Source: Methanoregula sp.
GTDB lineage: Archaea; Halobacteriota; Methanomicrobia; Methanomicrobiales; Methanospirillaceae
Assembly: GCF_028679125.1 (NCBI RefSeq)
Contig: NZ_JAJRCG010000018.1
Span: 1 to 52,298, forward strand
Direction: 5' to 3'
DNA length: 52,298 nucleotides
A program made the translations under genes and the position numbers. The notes below the pieces were generated by a model, which was not told the DNA's origin, made no database searches, and saw nothing but the letters and a program-made list of their open reading frames with translations. This document shows, one piece after another, positions 8,903 through 17,900 of the stretch; the stretch's first letter is position 1; every line of letters starts with the position of its first letter.

Positions 8903-9610
8903 ATGAGCGGGGATTGTGCCCCGTCTCTCATGAGCCGGTTAAAAGAATCGTTCCGGGACTCTTCCGGAGAGATTGTATTTGGCATGTCCGATGGCACGGT
9001 CTCAATTTTCGGGCTGGTTGCCGGTATGGTGGCCAGTGCCCAGTCAGGTAACATTGTTTTCCTTGCCGGGGCCACAGCGGCCGTTGCGGCAACGGTATCG
9101 ATGATGGCCGGTGTCTTCCTCGATCTTGAATCCGAGCAGGACACGGCCCGGGTCGAGTCAAAGCAGCGGGAAGCCGAGATCAGATGCGATCCCGATGGTG
9201 CAGTGAACAAGCTGATCAGCGATCTCCAGGGCACCGGCCTGAGTGCAGCGAGCCTTGACGGGATTCGTGCGGATTTCCAGAAGAACCCGCTCGCCATTCA
9301 GAAGTTTGAGGATGCCGTGTGCAATGAGGAAGAGGCCCCGGCACAGAAGATCCCGATCTATATCCATGCCTGCTGGATGGGAATTGCAGACTTCATCGCG
9401 GCCATGATCCCGGTGATCCCCTTTGCATTTCTGCCCCTTGAACAGGCAAAGATTGCCTGTATCGCAGGTACGGCAACAATCCTGTTCCTCCTCGGTCTTG
9501 GTCGTGCCCGGCTCGGCCAGCGCCCGGTCTTCCGGACCGTGCTGGAGACCATGGCGATCGCGACTGCGGCAGGTATCGCCGGTGTTATCTTCGGCATGCT
9601 GTTCAGCTGA
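8903..9610 (+). CDS. VIT1/CCC1-type iron/manganese transporter
   Basis: A 235-residue membrane protein of the vacuolar iron transporter family, whose members move Fe2+ or Mn2+ across membranes. The first helix carries the family motif EIVFGMSDGTVSIFGLVAG, then a second helix (IVFLAGATAAVAATVSMMAG). An acidic, helical cytoplasmic domain follows (about residues 75-150, with EQDTARVESKQREAEIR), and three C-terminal helices begin at HACWMGIADFIAAMIP. In characterised relatives, glutamates of the cytoplasmic helices bind metal; several are present here. ATG 8903 has GGTGA upstream. The direction and metal cannot be decided from sequence. Confidence 0.85.
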   Translation: MSGDCAPSLMSRLKESFRDSSGEIVFGMSDGTVSIFGLVAGMVASAQSGNIVFLAGATAAVAATVSMMAGVFLDLESEQDTARVESKQREAEIRCDPDGAVNKLISDLQGTGLSAASLDGIRADFQKNPLAIQKFEDAVCNEEEAPAQKIPIYIHACWMGIADFIAAMIPVIPFAFLPLEQAKIACIAGTATILFLLGLGRARLGQRPVFRTVLETMAIATAAGIAGVIFGMLFS

Positions 9611-9801
9611 AGATAACCGGGGAGAATTCCTCCCATTCTTTTTTCGTTCAGGTCCCGGAGCATGAACTGACGGGATTCACCAGGTTCCGGACCGTTCCGG
9701 ATCCGGCATACCTGCATGGCCGGGAGAGAACTGGTCTTTCCGGGGAGAGCCAAACGATATTCTTTTATTTGCTCCCACAAATGTAGTCACTAGGCGCACC
9801 T

Positions 9802-10140
9802 GTGGTCATCGAGATCCTTTCATATAAAACCAGCATCCTCAATCCGCTGTTAAAGTTCCTCGTCATCATCATGTTTGCCATCGGGACCTGGTATTTTTAC
9901 CAGGCCTGGAAGAAGTACGGGGGGAACCTGAAGATCATAGTCGGGGCTCTGACGTGCGGGGGTATTGCAGCATGTATTGGTGCCTCCGCCCGTTTCCTGG
10001 GTGATTTCCTGGTACAGTTCAAATGGATCGAGAGCACCGGTGCTATCCTCTTTGCCCTGGTCAGTCTCCTTGTTGCCTGGCTGGTCTATACGAAACTATC
10101 AGAGATTGCAGAAGCATTCGGGCTCAAGGGGGGGAAATAA
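9802..10140 (+). CDS. Small three-helix membrane protein, first gene of a three-gene operon
   Basis: A 112-residue protein with three predicted membrane helices: LLKFLVIIMFAIGTWYFY (about 16-35), IIVGALTCGGIAACIGA (about 45-63) and AILFALVSLLVAWLVY (about 80-97). The start is GTG 9802, the only plausible start near the upstream end of the frame. It ends immediately before the ATG of the next gene. Its third segment (KWIESTGAILFA) resembles the third segment of that next protein (RWFQSVGYIAAS), so the two may be distant paralogues acting as a heteromer. I do not recognise the family. Confidence 0.6.
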   Translation: MVIEILSYKTSILNPLLKFLVIIMFAIGTWYFYQAWKKYGGNLKIIVGALTCGGIAACIGASARFLGDFLVQFKWIESTGAILFALVSLLVAWLVYTKLSEIAEAFGLKGGK

Positions 10141-10473
10141 ATGATCGATCTCCTCGATTACACCACCAGCCCCCTCGTCCTTATCCTGAAAATTATAGCC
10201 CCGCTCATTTTCCTTGTGGTACTGGGATGTTATGTTTTTACCCGGAGGTATTATTCGGAGAAGATCCGGGTATTCATCGATTCCCTGATCCTGTTTGCTC
10301 TCTTTGCCTTTGTTGCCGGCTGGCTCAGGATTTATGCTGACGGGACAGAATTCGGATTCACGAAAGAGTATTCCCTCAGATGGTTCCAGTCCGTTGGATA
10401 TATTGCAGCTTCTGGCGCCTTCATGTATGCCGGATATACCCTGCTGCACTTGTTTGAGGAGGATAAACCATGA
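10141..10473 (+). CDS. Small three-helix membrane protein, second gene of the operon
   Basis: A 110-residue protein with three predicted membrane helices: LVLILKIIAPLIFLVVLGCY (about 12-31), IDSLILFALFAFVAGWL (about 46-62) and SVGYIAASGAFMYAGYTLL (about 84-102). A charged loop (RRYYSEKIR) follows helix 1. The ATG directly follows the stop of 9802-10140, and its own end overlaps the next start by 4 bases (ATGA), so all three genes are translationally coupled. No enzymatic motif is seen. Spacing of helices and the W-S-G pattern before helix 3 match the upstream protein. Confidence 0.6.
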   Translation: MIDLLDYTTSPLVLILKIIAPLIFLVVLGCYVFTRRYYSEKIRVFIDSLILFALFAFVAGWLRIYADGTEFGFTKEYSLRWFQSVGYIAASGAFMYAGYTLLHLFEEDKP

Positions 10474-10736
10474 CGGGATATATTGACCGCATCATGGGAA
10501 TTCTCGAACCAAAGGTCGGCCATGCCCTTGCACAGTCCGCACTCCGGATCAAGTGCAAGAAACTGGGGATCACGCCGGATGGCATCACCGCAGAAACACT
10601 TCCCCTCCTCGCAGACGATCTCTTTGAACCGCTCAGCATCTTTGCCGGTGATGAGTTTGCACGATCCCTGACCATGCAGATCAAAGAACTCTCCTCTGAA
10701 GAACGTGATAAAACCGCACAGGCTGTCGTGAGTTAA
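10470..10736 (+). CDS. Small soluble helical protein, third gene of the operon
   Basis: An 88-residue protein without membrane segments. It reads as four or five short helices (YIDRIMGILEPKVGHALAQ, SALRIKCKKLG, AETLPLLADDLFEPLSI, GDEFARSLTMQIKEL). It is probably the cytoplasmic partner of the two coupled membrane proteins. Its stop overlaps the end of the convergent sensor protein gene at 10733, so the two transcription units meet tail to tail. No family is recognised; a regulatory or adaptor role is only a guess from context. Confidence 0.6.
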   Translation: MTGYIDRIMGILEPKVGHALAQSALRIKCKKLGITPDGITAETLPLLADDLFEPLSIFAGDEFARSLTMQIKELSSEERDKTAQAVVS

Positions 10737-12637
10737 GATACCCGTGGTTTCCGGTCGTCTGCGGGGGTATGTCTGCGGATCCGGTAACCCCCTTTTGGGA
10801 CAACCAGTTCAAATCGTGCCCCTGCCCCGGGTATCCCGGTCTCACGGATCCCGATTCCTGTAATGGCGAGGATCTCCCGGACTAAAAACAGGCCAAGACC
10901 GGTGTTCTTGCCGTACCCTCGTTCGAAGATCCGCTCTTTCTCGTCAGCCCCGATTCCCACACCGTCATCTTCCCACAGGATAATGAGTCCGGTACCTGAT
11001 TCACGGTGTGTCACACGGATTTCGTGCACGCCCCCGCCATGCCGGAGGGAATTATCAAAGAGATTGAAAAACACCTTCTCCAGCATAGGGTCCGCATATA
11101 CCTCGAAATCATCGATATCCGCGTGGAACCGGACCGAATCTGGCACCATGGTTACAGGAAGGATGGATGCAATATCCTGCCAGCGGGACGCGGTGTTCCC
11201 GAGGTTCTGGTAAATGCGGCCAAACTCAATCTGCGACTGTATTTCCCTGCTTGCGGTCCCGATTTTCTCGATATATCCACTGATATCCAGAGAGATGCCC
11301 TTACGTCGGATCAGGGCAAGGTTACTGTCAATGATGCTGATCTTGTTCAGGATATCGTGGCGGGTGATGCTGGTGAGGAGACCGAGTTTCCTGTTTGCGG
11401 TGCGGAGCGCCTCATCTGCCATCACGCGGGAGGTGATGTCGAGGGCTGTCAGGGTCGCCCCCAGGGAAGGATCCTGGGGATTGAGCGGCGTTGAACTGAG
11501 AATAACCGTGATGACCGTACCGTCTTTCTTCTGCCACCGCGCTTCCGCACCTCCATTCTGTCTCTCTCCGGCAGCTCCCGGATCCATCTCTCCTTCCGGC
11601 AGGTATCCGCCAGCCTCAGGCCAGATTATGCGGAGATCCTTTCCTTCCAGTTCCTGTCGGGAATACCCGGTCATCGTACAGAACCGGTCGTTCAGCTCCG
11701 TCATGATCCGATCCCGGAGCACGGCGATACCGGTAGGTGCTGTCCGGACAATACTGTTCAACCGTTCCTTGTTTTTCCGGAGTACCTTCTCCTGCTCCCC
11801 CAGCTGCTCGTACTGCTGGCGGAGTTCTTCTTCCGTTGCAGCCAGTTCTTCGTATGCGACATTGAGCCGGGCCTCCGCTTTTTTCCGTTCGGTGATGTCC
11901 GATCCCATGGCAATGGTTGCAACGGGTGTTATCCCATCGGTATCATAGATGTTGGCCGAGTTCCAGATCACCGTCCGGACCTCCCCGTGGATCGTACGGA
12001 TGGGAATCTCAACAGCCTCCCATTTCTCTCCGAAGAGCGCCCTGACCACGAGGTCAAGCGAGCTCGCCCGGGAATCCTCCGGGAAAAGAACATCAAAATC
12101 ATGTCCCAGCACGTTCGTCTCGGAAAAACCGGTCAGTTTTTCAAATGCCTGGTTGAATCGGGTGATCTTCGAGTTGACATCCCAGGTAACAATCGGGTTG
12201 GGAGCATGCGTGATCAGGTTCGTCAGGTAGATATTCGTCTTCCGGAGCTGCTCATCGGCCTTTCTCCTGCCGACAAGCTGCTGGATGATATGTGCCAGCT
12301 CGATAAAGAGCGCCTCGGGATCGCCGCCTTTCTGGATATAGAAATCAGCCCCGTTGTTGAGGGCCTGGATCACGACTTCCTCCCTGCCCCGCCCGGTAAA
12401 CAGGATAAAAGGCAGGTCGTTACCCTGAGCGCGGAGGGTCTTCAACAGGGTGATGCCATCCATCCCCGGCATCTGGTAATCGCAGACAACAACATCGTAG
12501 GATGTTTTTTTCAGCAGTTCCAGCCCTGCCGTTGCTGATGTAACGGTATCGATGGTATACTCCCCGCTCACCTCGAGATACAGTTTACAGATCTCAAGGA
12601 GATCGGATTCATCGTCAATATACAGGACGTGGAGCAT
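10733..12637 (-). CDS. Receiver-PAS-PAS histidine kinase (hybrid sensor, soluble)
   Basis: A 634-residue cytoplasmic signalling protein. A receiver domain (about 1-120) has the acidic pair at D8-D9, the phospho-acceptor in VVCDYQMPGMDG at D53 and the conserved Thr and Lys (LFTGRGREEV, IQKGG). Two PAS domains follow (starting near NLITHAPNPIVTWD and NSIVRTAPTGIAVLRD), joined by a glutamate/glutamine-rich coiled coil (EELAATEEELRQQYEQL). The kinase core has the H-box SITRHDILNKI with H427, N-box FFNLFDNSLRHGG, G1 DDGVGI and G2 GYGKNTGLGLFL. ATG 12637 is taken over TTG 12640. It lacks an output domain, so the signal must pass to another protein. The input ligand is unknown. Confidence 0.9.
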   Translation of the reverse strand: MLHVLYIDDESDLLEICKLYLEVSGEYTIDTVTSATAGLELLKKTSYDVVVCDYQMPGMDGITLLKTLRAQGNDLPFILFTGRGREEVVIQALNNGADFYIQKGGDPEALFIELAHIIQQLVGRRKADEQLRKTNIYLTNLITHAPNPIVTWDVNSKITRFNQAFEKLTGFSETNVLGHDFDVLFPEDSRASSLDLVVRALFGEKWEAVEIPIRTIHGEVRTVIWNSANIYDTDGITPVATIAMGSDITERKKAEARLNVAYEELAATEEELRQQYEQLGEQEKVLRKNKERLNSIVRTAPTGIAVLRDRIMTELNDRFCTMTGYSRQELEGKDLRIIWPEAGGYLPEGEMDPGAAGERQNGGAEARWQKKDGTVITVILSSTPLNPQDPSLGATLTALDITSRVMADEALRTANRKLGLLTSITRHDILNKISIIDSNLALIRRKGISLDISGYIEKIGTASREIQSQIEFGRIYQNLGNTASRWQDIASILPVTMVPDSVRFHADIDDFEVYADPMLEKVFFNLFDNSLRHGGGVHEIRVTHRESGTGLIILWEDDGVGIGADEKERIFERGYGKNTGLGLFLVREILAITGIGIRETGIPGAGARFELVVPKGGYRIRRHTPADDRKPRVS

Positions 12638-12818
12638 CAACAGACAGTACGTGCAGGAGAGATAATACCTTTATCCTTTTCCGGAAGGCGCCGGCGTTCC
12701 CGTCGCAGAAGAACCCTGTGACGGGTTTATCAATTAATTATTTATAATCTGATTACATTATATTAGGCTAATGTACCTTTCAGTTCCATGCAGGGAAATA
12801 AGGGCAACTCGGGTACGG

Positions 12819-12837
12819 TCCGCTTGTGGTAAGCGGA
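12819..12837. other. Intergenic hairpin followed by a T-rich stretch
   Basis: TCCGCTT-GTGGT-AAGCGGA forms a perfect 7-bp stem, followed by TGCTTTTCTT. It lies in the AT-rich gap between the divergent sensor gene (start 12637) and the HEAT-repeat gene (12932). It could end a short transcript or be a protein-binding palindrome; nothing else supports an RNA gene here. Confidence 0.25.
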
Positions 12838-12931
12838 TGCTTTTCTTCATCTGCTAGGTTCGGTCTCTTCCGATACTCCGGCAGGAAGTCAGTAATGTTT
12901 CGTGAACTTTGTGATAATTACGGTGGATTAC

Positions 12932-13378
12932 ATGAATACAAGCGTTGAAAACGAGAATGGCGAATGGTTCAATGCCCTGCCCCGCAGCGGGGGAGTCTAT
13001 GATCTGGTATCTGCAGCCCAGACCAAGGCAGATACCGGGGAGCGGCTGCGTGCGGTCACGGCTCTTGGGAAGAGTGACGATCCCCGTGCGGTCCGTCCCC
13101 TGATGGACCTGCTTGACGATGCAGACCCGGAGGTCAGGTTGTCCGCAACAACTGCGCTTGGACTGCTGAAGAGCGGCCGCCCGGTGGACAGCCTGATCGG
13201 CCGGTTGAGGGACGCCGGAGAGAGGAGAGTAACCCGCGAACAGGCAGCTGTTGCGTTGTCTGCCATCCGGAGCACCGGAGCCCTCCGGGGACTCCGTGAG
13301 TTTGTTGCAGACGAATATGAGGATGCATCGCTCCGGTCGTTTGCTGGCGGACTTCTCCGCAGTACCGGGAGCTTGTGA
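12932..13378 (+). CDS. HEAT-repeat (PBS lyase-type) protein
   Basis: A 148-residue protein built of tandem helical HEAT repeats: RLRAVTALGKSDDPRAVRPL, then DADPEVRLSATTALGLLKS, then VTREQAAVALSAIRSTGALR, with the A-x-x-A-L-G pattern of PBS-lyase-like repeats. Such proteins are protein-binding scaffolds. The frame opens at GTG 12902, but ATG 12932 is preceded by GGTGG at 5 bases and removes a hydrophobic non-family tail. It stands alone between the sensor gene and rubrerythrin; no partner can be inferred. Confidence 0.75.
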   Translation: MNTSVENENGEWFNALPRSGGVYDLVSAAQTKADTGERLRAVTALGKSDDPRAVRPLMDLLDDADPEVRLSATTALGLLKSGRPVDSLIGRLRDAGERRVTREQAAVALSAIRSTGALRGLREFVADEYEDASLRSFAGGLLRSTGSL

Positions 13379-13529
13379 GGGGCGGGAGATGTCCTGCCTC
13401 TGTCGTCCTGCACGGGGAGTCCGGGGCGGATATGCCCCTGCCATACTCTCCGGATACACCGGCTGAATAAGGAAATCCCACCTCCAGAATACAGGAGACC
13501 GGGATTGCACCCCCGCGATAAAAAAAGGA

Positions 13530-14102
13530 TCAGTAATTCTCTATCCACAGTTCGAAGTATGCCTGCGGGTGATCGCAGGCCGGGCACTTCACCGGTGCGT
13601 TCTTGCCCTCGTGGACATATCCGCAGTTCCGGCAGTGCCATTTTGTCGGCATCTCGGATTTGAAGACGGTCTTGTTCACCAGGTTCTCATACAGTTTCGT
13701 GTACCGTGCTTCGTGGTTAGCTTCTACTTCGGCAATCTTCTCAAAGAGACGGGCGATCTCCTTGAATCCTTCTTTCTTTGCGGTGGCTGCAAAATCCGGG
13801 TAGAGTGTGCCCCACTCCATCTGCTCGCCCGCAGCTGCTGCCGCAAGGTTCTCTTTCGTGGTCCCGATGACCCCGGCCGGGTAGCCTGCCGTGATCGTTA
13901 CCTCGCCTCCCTTGAGCTGCGCAAAGAAGAGCTTCGCGTGCTCCCGCTCGTTTGCCGCAGTGTCCTCGAAGACTGCCGCGATCTGCTCGTAACCTTCTTT
14001 CCGTGCAATGCTTGCAAAGAAACTGTACCGGTTCCGTGCCTGCGACTCACCGGCGAACGCGGCAAGCAGGTTCTGTTCCGTCTTGCTTCCTTTGAACTTC
14101 AT
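13530..14102 (-). CDS. Rubrerythrin
   Basis: Non-haem iron peroxidase that protects anaerobes against hydrogen peroxide. The 190 residues comprise a ferritin-like four-helix domain with carboxylate/His ligands in both helix pairs (AGESQARNRYSFFA, ANEREHAKLF, AEVEANHEARY) and a C-terminal rubredoxin-type iron site with two CxxC pairs (CRNCGYVHEG and CPACDHPQ). The start is ATG 14102 (MKFKGSKTEQNL), the standard family start; GTG 14108 is the other option. A palindrome (CACTC-TTGT-GAGTG, 14106-14119) overlaps the ribosome binding region, which may indicate regulation. Confidence 0.95.
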   Translation of the reverse strand: MKFKGSKTEQNLLAAFAGESQARNRYSFFASIARKEGYEQIAAVFEDTAANEREHAKLFFAQLKGGEVTITAGYPAGVIGTTKENLAAAAAGEQMEWGTLYPDFAATAKKEGFKEIARLFEKIAEVEANHEARYTKLYENLVNKTVFKSEMPTKWHCRNCGYVHEGKNAPVKCPACDHPQAYFELWIENY

Positions 14103-14105
14103 GAT

Positions 14106-14119
14106 CACTCTTGTGAGTG
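14106..14119. promoter_or_regulatory. Palindrome upstream of rubrerythrin
   Basis: CACTC-TTGT-GAGTG is a perfect 5-bp inverted repeat lying 4 bases upstream of the rubrerythrin ATG on the reverse strand. The 8-mer ACTCACAA within it recurs in the other orientation at 14206-14213, just upstream of the divergent protease-like gene. It may be an operator or an mRNA hairpin covering the ribosome binding site. Confidence 0.3.
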
Positions 14120-14223
14120 TTCTTTTTTTCAGGAGGGATATACCCAGCGGTCAATCCCGGCGGGTTCCGGATCCGTATCCTTGATAACGGGCAGCGTCCT
14201 AAGACTCACAAAGGTAGATCCTC

Positions 14224-14934
14224 ATGAAGCGTCCCGGTCCGGCAATACTTGCGATTCTCCTCATCATTGTGGCCTTCGCATTGCTTGGTATAGCACAGTA
14301 CGCAATCAGCACACCCCGACCAGGTTCCGGCAATATCACCTACGCACTGGACACTCCCCTGCCCGAACCCAGGTATTATACCGGCATCGATTTCGATACC
14401 CTGAAATCCAACGACCACCTGACGGTCATTCCGCTCAAAAGTTTCCGGCAGCAGGTGTCCAATTATACCTGCGGCCCGGTTGCGGCCATGACCGTGCTCT
14501 CCTATTACGGCATGCCTGCCAACAATACCGATGCCGATGAGGCGCGGATAGCACGGGAGATGGGGACCTCAGCGAATGGTACGAACCCGGAACAGATCGC
14601 ATCCTGGTTCAACCGGAACGGCTGGAACGCCACATGGGGCACGGGCGGGTCCGGGCAGATGTTGCGGGATAATCTGAAGGCCGGCATTCCCACGATGGTA
14701 GAATGGATCGACTGGGGAGGCCACTGGGTTGTGGTCGTCGGCTACGACACCCGGGGCACGGAGACGGTCTGGGACGATGTAATCATCTGTGCAGATTCCG
14801 TTGACAGCCACGATGACCGAGTGGACGGAATAACGTACGCAAACTACGGGGAGTTCGATGCAATGTGGTTCGATGCCCATTACTTCCCGGAACATATGCA
14901 GAACCGTGCCTATGTGGTCGCGGTCCCGGCCTGA
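14224..14934 (+). CDS. Exported C39-like cysteine peptidase domain protein
   Basis: A 236-residue protein with an N-terminal signal anchor (residues about 6-28, PAILAILLIIVAFALLGIA) and an extracytoplasmic domain of the peptidase C39/papain-like fold. The catalytic Cys is in SNYTCGPVAAMTVLSYYG (C83), the His in WIDWGGHWVVVVGYD (H167), and the third residue is probably D191 in VIICADS. N-x-S/T sites are frequent (NIT, NYT, NNT, NGT, NAT), consistent with a surface protein. Stand-alone C39-like proteins differ from the ABC-transporter-linked bacteriocin peptidases, and no transporter gene is adjacent. Substrate unknown. Confidence 0.8.
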   Translation: MKRPGPAILAILLIIVAFALLGIAQYAISTPRPGSGNITYALDTPLPEPRYYTGIDFDTLKSNDHLTVIPLKSFRQQVSNYTCGPVAAMTVLSYYGMPANNTDADEARIAREMGTSANGTNPEQIASWFNRNGWNATWGTGGSGQMLRDNLKAGIPTMVEWIDWGGHWVVVVGYDTRGTETVWDDVIICADSVDSHDDRVDGITYANYGEFDAMWFDAHYFPEHMQNRAYVVAVPA

Positions 14935-14963
14935 TCTTTTTTTACCTGTGATCAGCCGCACGT

Positions 14964-17900
14964 TCAGGCTGACCTGGCAACAGCCCGGTATGCACCTTTC
15001 GGCACGGAGATCTCGAAAATGGCGCCCTTGCCATGGTACCCCACTTCACGGATCGATATTCCCGTGATGGCAAGGATCTCCCGTGCAAGGAAGAGCCCGA
15101 ACCCCGTATGCTGGCCGAATCCTTTCTCGAAGATCTTCTGTTTCTCGTTAAGCGGGATCCCGACCCCGTTATCGGCAAACGTGATAACCAGTTCATTGCC
15201 TGCCTCTTTGCACCTGACCGTGATGGTTGTCACGCTCTTCCCGTACCTCATCGCATTGTCATAGAGGTTGAAGAACACCTTGTTGATCATCGGGTCTGCA
15301 AAGATCTCACAGGAATTGCAGGTGCAGTCAAGGGTGAGCAGCGGGGGCCTGGCATCCGCGATCACATCGCCAACCCGGAACCATGCCGGTGCCTGTGCTC
15401 CCATGTCCTGATAAGCCCTGGCAAAGTCGAACTGATGCTGGATCGTGTCAACCGCGGAGGAGATCTTATCGAGGAAGTCCGCAATGATTGGGTCGGGTTT
15501 CCTGAGTGCGGCAAGCTGCGTGTATCCCTGCACGACCGCAAGCTGGTTGGCGACATCATGCCGCGTGATACTGGTGAGGAGGTTCAGTTTACGGCTGCTC
15601 TCCCGGATCGCGTTCTGGAACCGTTTCATCTCGGTAACATCACGTGCGTTCCCCACGTACGAGAGCACCTGCTTCGTATCATCGATAACAGGGGAGATGG
15701 TCGAGGTATGGATCCGGATAGATCCGTCAGCATGGAGGACCCGGTACTCGATACCCGACTGTCGCTCGCCGGTTGCAACGACTTTCGCGAGAAATGCCCT
15801 GCACGCGGGGATATCGGCAGGATGAACAAAGTCCTGGAACGATCTGCCGGCCACATCGCCAGGGTTGTGCCCGAGAAACAGCGTCCAGCTCGGTGAGACG
15901 AATGTCAGGATTCCCTGAGCATTTATCGTATAGATGATATCATGGGTATTCTCCACCAGCAACCGGTATTTTGTCTCTGACCCCTGGAGCGCATCCTCCA
16001 TCCGTTTCTGCTCCGTTATATCCCGGAGGGCCACGATATTTGCATCCTGGCCTTGGTACTGTATCCTGGTTCCCACCGATTCGACCCAGATCTCGCCCTT
16101 CTCTGAGGTATTCACCCGGTATCTCTGGATATTCCCGCCTTTGCCGGCATAGACATTCTGCAGGTCCTGGATTACCGTTTCCTGGAATTCCGACTGGATA
16201 AAATCAAGCACCCGGTTTCCGATGATCTGTTTCGAATCGGAAACGTTGAGCATGCGCAGGATACTGGGATTCACGTACAGGATCCTGCCGGTGAAGTCCT
16301 GGATAAGCACACCATCAAAGGCATAATCTGCCAGGACCCGGTAGAGTTCCTCGCTCTCCCTGAGTGCAGCCTCGATAGAAACCCGGTCGCTGATATCCAT
16401 GATCACCCCGGAAAAGACCAGTTCGTTGCCGTGCCTGACCGGGCTCGATATGGCCCGGATCCAGAGGGTCTCCCCGGAGGGTTTGAGGAATCTCCCGGTG
16501 AACTCCCACGGTGTCGTGGATTTCACAGATTCATGAATCGAATCCATGAACCGGGATCGGTCGTCTGGATGGATGCGGTTCACAAACGCCCGGAATGAGC
16601 CTTCAGTATCCCCGCTCATCTCCCAGCCAAGGATCTTTCCTGCCTGCCCGTTCGCGTAATACATCCCCATACTGCCATCAGGCCGGACATAAAACTGGTA
16701 TACAACTCCCGGGACCGTTGAGGTGATCTCTTCCAGCTGCTGCTGGCGGCGACGAAGTTCCTCATCGGCCGCGGTGACCTGGTGGTACGCGGCTATGAGT
16801 TCGGTCTCTGCCTGCTTGCGGGCAGTAATATCAGAAAACATCGCAACCATTGTACCGGGAGAGGTCTGGAATGCCGTTACGGAGTAGGCGCCATGGATCT
16901 TCTTGTTGTCGTAGCGAATGGTATCGGTCTGCCAGCTCCCGCCCTCTGCGGCAACCCTGCGGTAGTTTACGGGAATGTCCGTGGCGGCCAGATCGGGAAA
17001 TGCGGCTTCGAACGTTTCACCGATAAGGCTCTCATGTTTTACGCCGAGTATTGCATCCGCACCGGGGTTTGAACCGGCAAAGACCAGCGCACCATCCGGT
17101 TTGAGGGTATAGAAATACATGCCGATCGGGGCATTTTCGATGATGTTCCGGTACTTCTTCTCGCTCTCCAGTCTCGTCTCTTCGGAACGTTTCTGCGTAA
17201 TAATCGTCCAGAGCCCCTGCATCAGGAGAAGAATTTCATGAGCATCCTGATCGGTGTAATCCGTGGGTTTGTTTGCCACACCGGCCACGAGGACAATGTG
17301 ACCGTTGTCGAAGACCGGCACGTTCATGTGCCGGAGAATCCGGGGATGGCCTTCCGGGTATCCCTTCTTCACCGGGTCCGGTGCCTCATAGTTGTTGGTG
17401 ATGACTGCCTGGCGCTGCCGGACGGCTTCTCCCCAGAGACCGGTCTTTTCTGTTTTATACACGAGCGGCTTGTCCCGCATTGAGCATTCGGCCATGGCAG
17501 ACGCTGACCAGGCGTACATGGCGAGTTCGCTCTCGTCATCATTGAGGAATGCAAGGTAGCAGAGAGGGCTGCCGGTAACGATTCCCGCCCCCTCAACAGC
17601 ATAATCGAGGAGTTCTTTCTCGCTGTTCCGGGCCCGTTCATAGAACCCGATCATGTACGTGAGGCGTATCTCGCTCTCCCGGACCCGCCGCTCGCTGTCT
17701 GCCAGGTCATTGTATTGTTCCCGGAGTTCCTCCTCCGATGCGGCAAGCTGTTCGTTGGCGGCCCGGAGTTCTTTCTCACGTATTTTCTGTTCAGTGATGT
17801 CCCGGATCGATTCAATTGCGCCGGTGATCTTTCCCTCACGGCTATAGAATGGGCTGGCCTTTGCAAGGACGTGAATCGATCCCACCTTGGGAAGGGAGAG

